Shown: one piece after another, positions 26,542-35,043 of the stretch
Layout: every line of letters starts with the position of its first letter
How positions within the stretch are numbered: position 1 is the stretch's first letter
Source: CAZFBA01 sp964517135
Lineage (GTDB): Bacteria > Cyanobacteriota > Vampirovibrionia > JBFMGH01
Direction: 5' to 3'
DNA: 64,000 nt
Assembly: GCA_964517135.1 (NCBI GenBank)
Contig: CAZFBA010000014.1
Coordinates: 1 to 64,000, forward strand
Translations under genes and position numbers: made by a program
Notes under the pieces: generated by a model
Databases searched by the model: none
Told to the model about the DNA's origin: nothing
The model's input: the letters and a program-made list of their open reading frames with translations, nothing else

Positions 26542-28608
26542 ATGAAGGTTTTTTTAGATCCAGCAACAGCTGTTAACAGGCTCAAGCAACCACAGGAAAG
26601 TTCAAACAAGCCTAAAAATGAACATTCTGGCAATGTTTATGTTACTTCATCTAATGGCAATAAAGCTTTAGAGAATTATGGCAAATATATAGCTTTTAAG
26701 GGTATAAATTCCGCAGCTGTTAACTTCGGCCAGAAAGATACCCCTGTGGCTAAAAAACTGGACAAACTCCGCAAAGAAATGCAAAAACAAGATCTTGACC
26801 TGTTAATTGTCAGATCTACCGACGATTATTTAAATGAAACCGTTGATAAAAACCAGAGCCAGCGTATATACATAAGTGAATTTACCGGTTCTGAAGGTGA
26901 CGTAGTCATTTCACCGGACAAAGCCCACCTTATTGTTGATGGTAGATACCATACACAGGCTGACAAAGAGGTTGACCTTAAACAATATAAGGTAGAAAAA
27001 GCAGGCCTTGGCCCTGATGGCAAGCCTGTTAATGAATATCCTTATAGCAGAATGGTAAAAGTCTTAACTGAATACTCAAAAGAATTTAAAAAACCTGTTA
27101 AAGTAGGCTATGACCCCAATAAGTTTAGTCTTGCACTCTTGAGAATACTAAAATCTGACCTTCAACAGGCAGGTGCAAATGTTGAATTTAAACCAACCTC
27201 TGAAAACCTTGTAGATAAAATTAGAGGAGGAAGACCTGCAGATAAAATACAGCCTGTCAGGTTCATACCTCTTGAATTATCAGGTGAAACTCCTGAAAAT
27301 AAAATAAACAGGCTTCGTGAACGTCTTAAAGATGATAATATAGATGCTATGGTAGTATCTAATCTTGTTGATATCTCATATCTAACCAATCTCAGGGGTA
27401 AAGATATTGATTATAGCTCAGTATTTAAAGCAAAGGCTTTTATAACACAGGATAAAGCTTTCCTATTCTGTAACCCGGATAAAATTACACCCGGAATTAA
27501 AAAACAGTTAAAAGATGCTGTTGAATTCAAGCCAGAAAGTGACTTTGAAAAAGTAATTAAAGAAACCACCAGATCTTCAAAAGAACCTATGAGAATAGCC
27601 TATTCAATTGGAACAACAACTGATGCAACATACAAAAAGCTGGAAGAATCAGCAAAAAATGCCCGGTTTGTTGAGCTCAACGATAACCCTGTTGCCTGGA
27701 TGAGGGCTATCAAAAACGATAATGAGTTAAAATCCATGCAAGATGCTATGAACAGGGCAGATAGAGCTGTTGCAGATGTCATTGAGTGGGTCAATGAAAA
27801 GATAAAACAGGGTGAAAAAATTACCGAAAAAGACCTTGAAGATGAAGTCAGAAAAGCACATTTCCGTCACGGAGCCAATGACCTGAGCTTTGAGATTATA
27901 CCAGCCTCAGGGGCCAACGGAGCAATCGTTCACTACAACAATGGAGACCCTGATAAAGTTATCAAAGCAGGAGAACTTGTTTTGTTAGATACCGGGGGTT
28001 ATTATGACGGAGGTTACGCTACTGACCTGACCAGAACCTGGTTAGCTGGAGGAGACATGGCAGTTAAGCTACTTGAAGAAACTGACCCTGATGACTTAAA
28101 AAGAAAAAGAGAGATCTTTTCTACTGTTCTGCTGGGTGCTCTCAAAGGCCTGACAGCTGAACTTCCACCAGATGCAGATGGTGTCTACCTTGACAAACTT
28201 GTTATGGGTACCATTCAAGACAGAGGATATGAGCGCAAGCACAGCACAGGCCATGGCATTGGTATTGTTGTTCATGAAAGCCCGCCAAGCATCTCATCAA
28301 GCACCAGAGGCCAATATAAACTTCAAGAAAATATGGTATTTTCAATAGAACCAGGCATATACATAGAAGAAGAAAACGGCAAACCTCTTGGTGGCGTTAG
28401 AATTGAGAATTTAGTAACCGTTGCAAAGCACAGAGACACTGAAAAAGCAAAAGAAGGGTGGCACGAAATTAAAGTTCTCACCTTTGCGCCAATCGACCAA
28501 AACCTTATTGACGAAGCAATTTTCACTAAAGAAAAACATCTTCTTGATTGGCTAAACAACTATTATAATGAAGCAGTCAAAGAAAACCTTGAAGTTAAAG
28601 ATAGTTAA
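26542..28608 (+). CDS. Xaa-Pro aminopeptidase (M24B, three-domain type) with N-terminal leader
   Basis: It removes an N-terminal residue before proline. Residues 1-68 are an extra leader with IAFKG (50-54) and VNFGQ (60-64). Residues 70-230 and 250-390 are two creatinase-like N-terminal domains, as in eukaryotic-type aminopeptidase P. The catalytic domain (about 395-650) keeps the metal ligands: LLDTGGYYDGG, ATDLTRTW, HSTGHGIG, FSIEPGIY and VRIENLV. The full length of 688 aa is long for bacteria because of the third domain and leader. No strong ribosome site. The leader resembles those of the proteins at 55094 and 59951. Confidence 0.9.
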   Translation: MKVFLDPATAVNRLKQPQESSNKPKNEHSGNVYVTSSNGNKALENYGKYIAFKGINSAAVNFGQKDTPVAKKLDKLRKEMQKQDLDLLIVRSTDDYLNETVDKNQSQRIYISEFTGSEGDVVISPDKAHLIVDGRYHTQADKEVDLKQYKVEKAGLGPDGKPVNEYPYSRMVKVLTEYSKEFKKPVKVGYDPNKFSLALLRILKSDLQQAGANVEFKPTSENLVDKIRGGRPADKIQPVRFIPLELSGETPENKINRLRERLKDDNIDAMVVSNLVDISYLTNLRGKDIDYSSVFKAKAFITQDKAFLFCNPDKITPGIKKQLKDAVEFKPESDFEKVIKETTRSSKEPMRIAYSIGTTTDATYKKLEESAKNARFVELNDNPVAWMRAIKNDNELKSMQDAMNRADRAVADVIEWVNEKIKQGEKITEKDLEDEVRKAHFRHGANDLSFEIIPASGANGAIVHYNNGDPDKVIKAGELVLLDTGGYYDGGYATDLTRTWLAGGDMAVKLLEETDPDDLKRKREIFSTVLLGALKGLTAELPPDADGVYLDKLVMGTIQDRGYERKHSTGHGIGIVVHESPPSISSSTRGQYKLQENMVFSIEPGIYIEEENGKPLGGVRIENLVTVAKHRDTEKAKEGWHEIKVLTFAPIDQNLIDEAIFTKEKHLLDWLNNYYNEAVKENLEVKDS

Positions 28609-28642
28609 GGCTTTTTTTGCCTGCAAATTCAGTTTAACCCGG

Positions 28643-28825
28643 TTATTCTATAATAAGAGTATCCACATCTACATTGCCACCAGTAGAACCTTCTATAAAG
28701 CTCTGCAAGTTGCCACTATCCACAAGATTATACAACCCTAGCCCGATCAAAAGACCAAGTACAGCAATAGGTATGACATATTCTACAAGGTCTGCACCAA
28801 GATTCTTTCTTTTTATGCTCTTCAT
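28643..28825 (-). CDS. Flp-family pilin, 60 aa
   Basis: KSIKRKNLG|ADLVEYVIPIAVLGLLIG is a class III prepilin: basic leader, Gly cleavage site, Glu at +5, Tyr at +6, then a hydrophobic helix. The length of 60 aa is typical of Flp major pilins, which form Tad pili for attachment. A GAGGTG site precedes the ATG. It is transcribed opposite to the M24 gene, alone, without tad genes nearby. The acidic C-terminus (VDVDTLIIE) would face outward. Confidence 0.82.
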   Translation of the reverse strand: MKSIKRKNLGADLVEYVIPIAVLGLLIGLGLYNLVDSGNLQSFIEGSTGGNVDVDTLIIE

Positions 28826-28990
28826 AATTCACCTCAATACAATACCAGAAAACTGATTAATATCAGTATCGGCAACAAACCAGCCGGGCTTAAAAAATTG
28901 GCTCAAAAGAATTACATAAATCTTAAAATTAATAAAATCGGCTTATTTCTGATTTGAAAGCCGATAACTTCTTCTTAATAAACTAATTTA

Positions 28991-29236
28991 AAGACTAATG
29001 CATAACTATAACAATAGACTTTTTGTTTTCGATTTTCAAAAATTTTAAAAGTAAAGATATGGGTTGAACGAGCAGGTAACCACTTGCTGAGAAAGATCAC
29101 AAGAAATCACTCAATACCCCGGGGGATAGCCGCTTTGCAGGTGAAAGGGGGCAGCGCCCCCTTTATGGGGTCAGGTGCCAGTCATGGCACGGGTTTTGAA
29201 AATCGAAAAATTTTTAAGTTATGTACGGATCTTATT
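28991..29236. mobile_element. R5-flanked GC-rich element, about 246 bp
   Basis: An inverted R5 copy (28991-29048, with TCGATTTTCAAAA) and a direct R5 copy (29194-29233, with TTTTGAAAATCGA) enclose a GC-richer core. The core holds AAAGGGGGC-AGC-GCCCCCTTT at about 29142-29163, a nine-base hairpin. No reading frame. It looks like a non-autonomous element or a structured RNA cassette with inverted ends. Confidence 0.45.
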
Positions 29237-29299
29237 TAGTATACTAACTGTCTGGGCTATAATATTTTTAATTTTAATTTTCTTTCTGGAGTCGTATAA

Positions 29300-30505
29300 A
29301 TGAAAAAATACCTTATACCTGCGATTATAATATCAATTATAGTAGTACTTATAGCCACTGGTATAGTATTTTATTCAGTAGACAAAAACCATAATAACTG
29401 GAAACCTGTTGAAACAGTTAAAATCAAAGAATCTTTTACAGTATCAGGTAATGTTGAATCACTCAATGAAAGCCATATAAGAGCTCCATTAACAGGTATT
29501 ATTGAAAGCATAATGGTTCAAGAAGGAGATGAGGTTAAAAAAGATCAATTAATTGCTGTTTACGATAAGTCAGAATATATGGGCAGGCTAAAATCAGTTG
29601 AAGCAAACCTTTTTATAGCTGAACAAACCTATAATAAAATGCAATTTGGCTATAGGAAACAGGAAATTCAAAACTCAGAAGCTAATTTAAAGTATAATAA
29701 ACTTCTTCTTAAAGAAAAGAAACTGGCATACGAAAAATTAAAAACCGATCTTCCTCGAAATACAAGTTTATACGAGAAAAAAATGCTCACCCCGAAAGAA
29801 TATGAAGATTTTACCAAAGATCTGGAAATTGCTCTGGTAGAATATGAAAACCAGAAAAACAAACTAGAAAGTGCTTACAATGAATATGACCTCCTGAAAG
29901 AAGGATATAGAATAGAAGACCGGCTTTCAGCAAAGGGTTCTGTTGATGAAATTAAAGGAACCATTGAAGAACTCAAGTCAGTATTGAAAAAAACAGAAAT
30001 TAAATCTCCTGTTGAAGGCAAAATAACTGATAAGAGTGTCTTTGAGGGTGAAAGTGTTATCACTGGCAACTCACTATTTAAAATTTTCAATAAATCAAAA
30101 CTTGAAATAAAGGCCAACATTGAAGAAGAAGATATAGCAAATATTTCAACAGGCGATAAAGTTAAGATTATACCTGATGCCTACCCAACTAAAACACTTA
30201 CTGGCAAGGTTAAATCAATATATAATAAAGTTGATACTTCTTCAAGACTTCTACCTGTAAGGATTAACGTCATAGAAAACCCTGATAATATTCAGTTAAT
30301 GGCAGGTATGACTGTTAGCTGTAACTTTGAAGGGCATAAAAGGCTTTACAATGTGGTTCCTAAAGAAGCCCTGCAAAGAGAAGGACGAAAATTTTATCTA
30401 ATAACAAAGCACGGCAAAGTTTATGTTCAGGCAGGTAAAGAACACGACAACAGAGTTATAGTCAAAGGCAAAATAGAACCCGGAGAACAGGTTTTAGTCA
30501 AATGA
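29300..30505 (+). CDS. Periplasmic adaptor protein of a MacA/HlyD-like exporter
   Basis: Membrane-fusion protein, 401 aa. One N-terminal membrane helix (5-27); lipoyl-like half motifs at about 65-95 (HIRAPLTGIIESIMVQEGDEVKK) and again at about 235-255 (IKSPVEGKITDKSVFEGESV), with a coiled-coil hairpin of about 110 residues between them. A beta-barrel domain follows (VKIIPDAYPTKTLTGKVKSIY). It would link the inner-membrane permease to an outer-membrane channel. It overlaps the permease gene by four bases. TATAAT at 29258 and a CTGGAG site lie upstream. Confidence 0.85.
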   Translation: MKKYLIPAIIISIIVVLIATGIVFYSVDKNHNNWKPVETVKIKESFTVSGNVESLNESHIRAPLTGIIESIMVQEGDEVKKDQLIAVYDKSEYMGRLKSVEANLFIAEQTYNKMQFGYRKQEIQNSEANLKYNKLLLKEKKLAYEKLKTDLPRNTSLYEKKMLTPKEYEDFTKDLEIALVEYENQKNKLESAYNEYDLLKEGYRIEDRLSAKGSVDEIKGTIEELKSVLKKTEIKSPVEGKITDKSVFEGESVITGNSLFKIFNKSKLEIKANIEEEDIANISTGDKVKIIPDAYPTKTLTGKVKSIYNKVDTSSRLLPVRINVIENPDNIQLMAGMTVSCNFEGHKRLYNVVPKEALQREGRKFYLITKHGKVYVQAGKEHDNRVIVKGKIEPGEQVLVK

Positions 30506-31731
30506 ATTTCACCATTAAACTGGCACTAAAGCATATCCTTAGCAGCAAAATACAATCATTGCTGGTAATATCTGCTGTTGCTCTGGGAGTGCTGGTAATT
30601 ATTTTTATTCCTGCAATTAACGACGGCTTTTATAACGAATTGCTGGATAAAACCATAAATACATCACCTCATTTAAACATAGAAAGATATGAAGATACAG
30701 GCGAAATAACTACTCTAAAAGTAATAGATGATAAATGGTTTTTAAATAAAGATAAAACAACCTTAAAAGATCGTCGTATACAGTCCTACCCAAGCGTTAT
30801 TAAAAATATAAAAGATATAGAAGGTATCATGGGCGCCTCTCCGATTGTTGTAAACAGCGGAACACTTATAAATGGCGAAAAAAAACTTAATGTTCAGTAT
30901 AATGGAGTACTATACCCTGAACATCAGGATGTTGTTGATATTAATAAAGACCTAGTAATTGGCTCATACAAAAAACTTAACCCTGATGGCATAGCAATAA
31001 GTAGAAAAATTGCTGAAAAACTGCGGCTGGAATATAACGATACTGTAGTTCTGGCCACTTCAGATTCTTCGAAAACGCTGAAAGTTGTGGCACTTTATGA
31101 TTCAGGTTTTGTCAGCAAAGATAATTCAACTGTATATGTAGCTCTAAGTACAGCCCAGAACCTTTCTAATATAGGACACCAGGTTGACAGCGTGGGCGTA
31201 AAAATTAAAGACCCCTGGCATATTGAATCAATAGCAACGCAAATCACCTATGCTACTGGCTTTGAAGTGAAAACCTGGAAAGATGACAATGAAAGCCTGC
31301 TCTCTGAAATTCAATCATTTACCTATGTTATGTTTTTAATAAACCTGACAATTATGATGGCTGTAGCTGCTGGAGTTCTTGGTATTATGATTATACTTAT
31401 TAATTCTAAATATAAACAAATAGGAATGTTAAAAGCCCTTGGTGTAACAAGCAAAGGGGTAATGAAAATCTTTGTTCTTGAAGGTTTTCTGCTCTCTTTC
31501 TTCGGAGCCCTGGTTGGATCCATTCTAGCAACACTTCTTATACACTATTATAACTCGAATCCGATACCTATTTCAGAAAATTACGGTGTAACTGATCTTA
31601 AAGGTGTTTATAAACTGAGTATCTATTTACAGGGTATCATTCTAGCTTTCTTCTCTGGCTGCTTTGCCGCTTTTATACCATCATACTTTGCCTCTAAAAT
31701 AGACCCTGCAGAGGTGTTAAAAAGCACATGA
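30502..31731 (+). CDS. ABC transporter permease (MacB/LolC-FtsX family)
   Basis: Inner-membrane protein of 409 aa with one N-terminal helix, a large periplasmic MacB_PCD-like domain (residues about 45-265), and three C-terminal helices of the FtsX domain (YVMFLINLTIMMAVAAGVLGIMIIL, GFLLSFFGALVGSILATLLIH, IILAFFSGCFAAFIP). KQIGMLKALGVTSKG is the conserved cytoplasmic coupling segment. It ends KIDPAEVLKS, as usual. It overlaps both neighbours by four bases (ATGA), so the three genes form one coupled operon. Substrate unknown; lipoproteins, peptides or small molecules are possible. Confidence 0.88.
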   Translation: MNFTIKLALKHILSSKIQSLLVISAVALGVLVIIFIPAINDGFYNELLDKTINTSPHLNIERYEDTGEITTLKVIDDKWFLNKDKTTLKDRRIQSYPSVIKNIKDIEGIMGASPIVVNSGTLINGEKKLNVQYNGVLYPEHQDVVDINKDLVIGSYKKLNPDGIAISRKIAEKLRLEYNDTVVLATSDSSKTLKVVALYDSGFVSKDNSTVYVALSTAQNLSNIGHQVDSVGVKIKDPWHIESIATQITYATGFEVKTWKDDNESLLSEIQSFTYVMFLINLTIMMAVAAGVLGIMIILINSKYKQIGMLKALGVTSKGVMKIFVLEGFLLSFFGALVGSILATLLIHYYNSNPIPISENYGVTDLKGVYKLSIYLQGIILAFFSGCFAAFIPSYFASKIDPAEVLKST

Positions 31732-32393
31732 TTGAAACTATTGCGCTATATAAAGATTTTGGAACAGAGGAAACCTTCATAACTCACGTTATCAAAGGTA
31801 TCAGCGTTACAATACAAACTGGTGAGTTTGTTAGTATTGTTGGGCCATCCGGGTCTGGCAAAAGCACCTTTCTTAATCTTGTAAGTACCCTTCAAAAGCC
31901 TACTTCAGGTCAAATTTTGTTTGATAATGTAGATATTACTACCTTTAAAGAAAAAGAGCTTGCAGAATTTCGAAATCAAACTATCGGCTTTATCTTTCAG
32001 AGCCATCACCTGTTTCCGGAACTTACAGCTCTTGAAAATGTTTTAATACCGGCAAGTATAGCCACAAAAGAACCAGAATTTACTAACAGAGCAAGATATT
32101 TACTCCAGAGGGTCGGGCTGGAACAAAGAGAAAACTACAGGCCAAACCAGCTTTCCGGAGGACAATGCCAGAGAGTAGCTATTGCCAGAGCACTTTTACT
32201 TAAGCCAGAATGTATTTTTGCTGATGAACCAACCGGTAACCTTGATCAGAAATCCACACAGGAGGTCTTCGAGCTTCTTAAAGAACTTAATAAAGAGCTT
32301 AAAACTACTATTGTTATGGTTACACACGACGAAAACCTGGCCAGTCAGGTACCAAGGACTATTACACTCATTGATGGTAGATTACAAACCTGA
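31728..32393 (+). CDS. ABC transporter ATPase (MacB/LolD family)
   Basis: ATP-binding subunit for the permease just upstream. Walker A GPSGSGKST near residues 39-47, Q-loop FIFQSHHLFPELTALENVL, signature LSGGQCQRVAIARALL, Walker B CIFADEPTGNLD and H-loop VTHD are all intact. Length 221 aa is normal for the LolD group. The start codon overlaps the permease stop. It is last in the operon; a terminator lies about 55 bases downstream. Confidence 0.93.
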   Translation: MIETIALYKDFGTEETFITHVIKGISVTIQTGEFVSIVGPSGSGKSTFLNLVSTLQKPTSGQILFDNVDITTFKEKELAEFRNQTIGFIFQSHHLFPELTALENVLIPASIATKEPEFTNRARYLLQRVGLEQRENYRPNQLSGGQCQRVAIARALLLKPECIFADEPTGNLDQKSTQEVFELLKELNKELKTTIVMVTHDENLASQVPRTITLIDGRLQT

Positions 32394-32408
32394 AAATTAT
32401 ATTAAAAA

Positions 32409-32445
32409 GATCAGTGCATAACTAAAAAAATTCGATTTTCAAAAG
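32409..32445 (-). repeat. Dispersed repeat R5, inverted copy
   Basis: GTGCATAACTAAAAAAATTC then GATTTTCAAAA, the reverse complement of the R5 core, immediately before the operon terminator. Confidence 0.55.
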
Positions 32446-32448
32446 AAA

Positions 32449-32480
32449 AACCGGCTTATTTAGCCGGGTAAAAACTTTTT
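32449..32480 (+). terminator. Terminator of the exporter operon
   Basis: ACCGGCT and AGCCGGGT form a stem around a short AT loop, followed by AAAAACTTTTT. Confidence 0.6.
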
Positions 32481-32685
32481 GAGGATAGAGAGTGTTTAAA
32501 TCGATGTAAATTTGCGTTGCTTTAGAGTAGATGAGGAGTAATAGGAAGTATTTATATGGATTTTTAGATTATAAACTTATCTTTTCTATATATAGAAAAA
32601 CATTCAGTTTGAAATTGATGATAGTTTGTAACAAAACATTAACATTATTATTAAAAAAGGATATCAGGAAAAAAGTGAACAAAAT

Positions 32686-32910
32686 AAACGAGGACTCCAT
32701 TTAACATGGAGTAGCCCCCTGAGTGTGCTTGGTTTATCTGATGATAAGGCTATCCAGTTGCCGGAATTTAACGTTATTACCTTACGGGACCTCTCGCCAA
32801 ACTATGTATCGACCATTTTTAATAAAAGTTTAGACCTGTTTAGCATATTTTTTAACAAATATTAAGAAATTAATTGAATGCCTAAACCCTTTATTTTTAA
32901 GGGTTTTAAG
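32686..32910 (+). ncRNA. Candidate structured RNA of unknown class
   Basis: An unusually GC-rich, non-coding block in an AT-rich gap. It begins with hairpin ACTCCAT-TTAAC-ATGGAGT (32696-32714), has GGCTATCCAGTTGCC at 32748-32762 and GGGACCTCTCGCC at 32788-32800, and ends with AAACCCTT-TATTTTT-AAGGGTTTT (32884-32906), a terminator-like hairpin. I compared it in mind with tmRNA, RNase P, SRP, 6S and common riboswitches and found no match. The 5' end is uncertain. Confidence 0.4.
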
Positions 32911-32925
32911 CTAAATTTTAAAAAG

Positions 32926-32934
32926 TGATATAAT
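32926..32934 (+). promoter_or_regulatory. Extended -10 promoter upstream of the methyltransferase leader
   Basis: TGATATAAT. Just downstream, CTAAAGT (32956) pairs with ACTTTAG (32992) around an inner AGGCT/AGCCT stem, so the transcript would begin with a two-stem structure. Confidence 0.45.
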
Positions 32935-33139
32935 ACAACAAATTGTTGAATAGCCCTAAAGTGTAGGCTCCTGTAAGCCTTTGAGACTTTAGATTATTTT
33001 AAATTATTTCCAAAAAAATTTTTATTTTCCGAAAAACATATTGTTGTACAAACTGATGAATAATCTGATTTATACGGCTCCTTAAAAGAAATAATCGCTT
33101 CCAGTAAATTGAAAGCATATATAGTTTACTTTCTTGGGT

Positions 33140-33169
33140 TGGTATAATGTTATTGTTCAGCAACAATAA
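33140..33169 (+). promoter_or_regulatory. Proximal promoter and hairpin of the methyltransferase
   Basis: TGGTATAAT (33140-33148) is an extended -10 box. TTATTGTT-CAGC-AACAATAA (33150-33169) follows directly, at or beside the transcription start, and could be an operator. Confidence 0.5.
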
Positions 33170-33184
33170 TTTGAAAGCAGCCTA

Positions 33185-33997
33185 ATGATAACAACAAACC
33201 TTTCTAACCAGCCGGATAATACTTATGAAAGAAGAACAAAGATTTTGTCTATGGCCTGTATTAAACCCTGCGAAACTATTTTCGATGCAGGAACAGGTGA
33301 TGGATTCTTATCTGAAGGCATTTATCAAAAATACCCCGGAAAATGCACAATTATAGCAGCCGATATATCTGAAGAAAACCTTAAAAACTGTAAAAAAAGG
33401 TTTGATACTATCAATGTATGTGAAGATTGTATCACTTACTTAAAAACAGACTTAAGAAACATTCAGATGTCTGATAACAGAATAGATGTCATTGTTTCTC
33501 GCTATATACTGACACACATTATAGAAAAACAACAAGTATTCAATGAATTTTACCGTATACTGAGGCCTGAAGGCAGACTTATTTTAAATGAACCTGTTAT
33601 AAGAATGAATACCGCTTTTTATGAACTTGTAGATATTTATAAACTAAACAATGCACAAATATTCATTGATGCTGAAAAGGCTGTTAGAAGTGATCCTGGT
33701 TCTCCTTTGACTGATTTTGATCCAGAAATACTCAAAAATTATCTTAAAAAAAGCGGGTTCAATAATATTCATGTAGATTATCAAACAACAGAAACAAACT
33801 ATCACATAAAAGACAATATGATGGAGCAGTGGTTTACAACTTTTCCTGGGCACGGTGCGCCATCTATAGAACAGGGTCTCCTGAGAATATTGTCATCAGC
33901 AAATGTTCAAAAGTATAAAAACTATTTAATTACACAAACAAGAAACTGCACTGTAACAGTTAAAACAACTGATATATATATTTCTACAGAAAAATAA
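33185..33997 (+). CDS. SAM-dependent methyltransferase (class I), 270 aa
   Basis: Small-molecule-type methyltransferase. Motif I is IFDAGTGDGFLSEG near residues 36-49, then IIAADISEENLKNCKK for the acidic loop, IDVIVSRYILTHI for motif IV, and FNEFYRILRPEGRLILNEPV for motif V-VI, as in the Methyltransf_11/25 group. The C-terminus (about 150-270) is a substrate lid with no recognised motif. It is isolated, with two possible promoters upstream. Substrate unknown. A ribosome site is weak (AAAGCAG). Confidence 0.8.
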   Translation: MITTNLSNQPDNTYERRTKILSMACIKPCETIFDAGTGDGFLSEGIYQKYPGKCTIIAADISEENLKNCKKRFDTINVCEDCITYLKTDLRNIQMSDNRIDVIVSRYILTHIIEKQQVFNEFYRILRPEGRLILNEPVIRMNTAFYELVDIYKLNNAQIFIDAEKAVRSDPGSPLTDFDPEILKNYLKKSGFNNIHVDYQTTETNYHIKDNMMEQWFTTFPGHGAPSIEQGLLRILSSANVQKYKNYLITQTRNCTVTVKTTDIYISTEK

Positions 33998-34212
33998 TAT
34001 GCAAAATCAAGACATATCTACAATTAAAAATTTTAAAATCAAAAAAAATACTGCAAATAAAGAATTATAAAAAATCTTTACTCTAAATAATAATAATAGT
34101 CTGTATAAGAAAAAAAATAAGTAAAAATACTTACTTAAACTGTAGTATTCACCTATAAAAATTTTTCGAAAGTTAGCCGATAATAGAATTAGCACCTGCA
34201 AAAGAGGATCAA

Positions 34213-34611
34213 ATGAGAGAGACATTGCTAAAAATATTCTTTGTGGCAGTACTTGTGGTATTGTTCTTCAAGCCACTTTCTCTGGTGCACTCTGACAGGG
34301 AATATTCAGAGATTAAACTGCTTAATTCTATGAATTATTACGCAAATCAGTACAAAGAACACCACAATACACCTCCGAAGAAGTTTACAGACTTTGTAGA
34401 GTTTGATCCACTTATTGTTTCTAATAACGAGCGGTTAAATATTTATGCTTATTACCATTATTTCAATAAAGATAAGCATATTAAAGGATATAATACCAGT
34501 GAAATGACTATATATTTTGACAGGGTATTGTCAAGTAAGCCTGTAACATTTGTACTGGTTGATGGCATGGTATATATTGACAACACAACGAACATAGTCA
34601 GCGAGATTTAG
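34213..34611 (+). CDS. Small exported or membrane-anchored protein, 132 aa
   Basis: An N-terminal hydrophobic segment (residues 5-22) may be a signal peptide or anchor. The rest is rich in Tyr and Asn, with probable strand and helix mix (SMNYYANQYKEHHN, YYHYFNKDKHI). Not recognised. GAGGATCAA before the ATG is a good ribosome site. Its end overlaps the end of the convergent lipoprotein gene by four bases. Confidence 0.6.
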   Translation: MRETLLKIFFVAVLVVLFFKPLSLVHSDREYSEIKLLNSMNYYANQYKEHHNTPPKKFTDFVEFDPLIVSNNERLNIYAYYHYFNKDKHIKGYNTSEMTIYFDRVLSSKPVTFVLVDGMVYIDNTTNIVSEI

Positions 34612-35027
34612 AAAGATTGATCTACTCCAATTCTTTCATAGGTTGATTTTGTAGAGTTCAGTATGGCAACTCTGGCATTGATCAGCTGTATAAATGGCTT
34701 TATTTGAGCTTGTGACTGTAATTCAGGGTTCTGAATGAGGGCAGTATCCATCCTGTGCTGAAGGTCGAGAGCCTGAGTTAACAGTTCATTAACTTTACTG
34801 TAATCCTGCTGGTTTTGTAGCGGGTTAGTAAGGTCTGGTCTCATATCTTGAACGTTTGAATTATCATAGATACTTACAAAACTGTGATAATCTTTCATGA
34901 TATCCTGAGGCAACTCTGACTGATTAGCTTCAGTGGGCTTATTTGTTGTTGTTTGCTCTTGAACGGAACACCCGATATTTGTAGTAATAGTTATCATTAT
35001 TATTAATAATGTAAAAATCCTTATCAT
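34608..35027 (-). CDS. Small lipoprotein, 139 aa
   Basis: Lipoprotein signal with Cys20 in TNIGC. The mature protein is Gln/Asn/Thr-rich at first, then helical (YSKVNELLTQALDLQHRMDTALI, IKPFIQLINARVAILNSTKSTYERI). No family recognised. CGGAGT precedes the ATG. It lies 16 bases after the glycosyltransferase gene on the same strand, so it is probably in the same operon, though a role in glycan transfer is only a guess. Confidence 0.65.
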   Translation of the reverse strand: MIRIFTLLIIMITITTNIGCSVQEQTTTNKPTEANQSELPQDIMKDYHSFVSIYDNSNVQDMRPDLTNPLQNQQDYSKVNELLTQALDLQHRMDTALIQNPELQSQAQIKPFIQLINARVAILNSTKSTYERIGVDQSF

Positions 35028-35043
35028 TGCAACTCCGTATTTA

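Noticed and set aside
32738..32744. CTGATGA, a hammerhead ribozyme core motif
   Set aside because: The GAAA element and the three stems needed for a hammerhead are not found at the right places.
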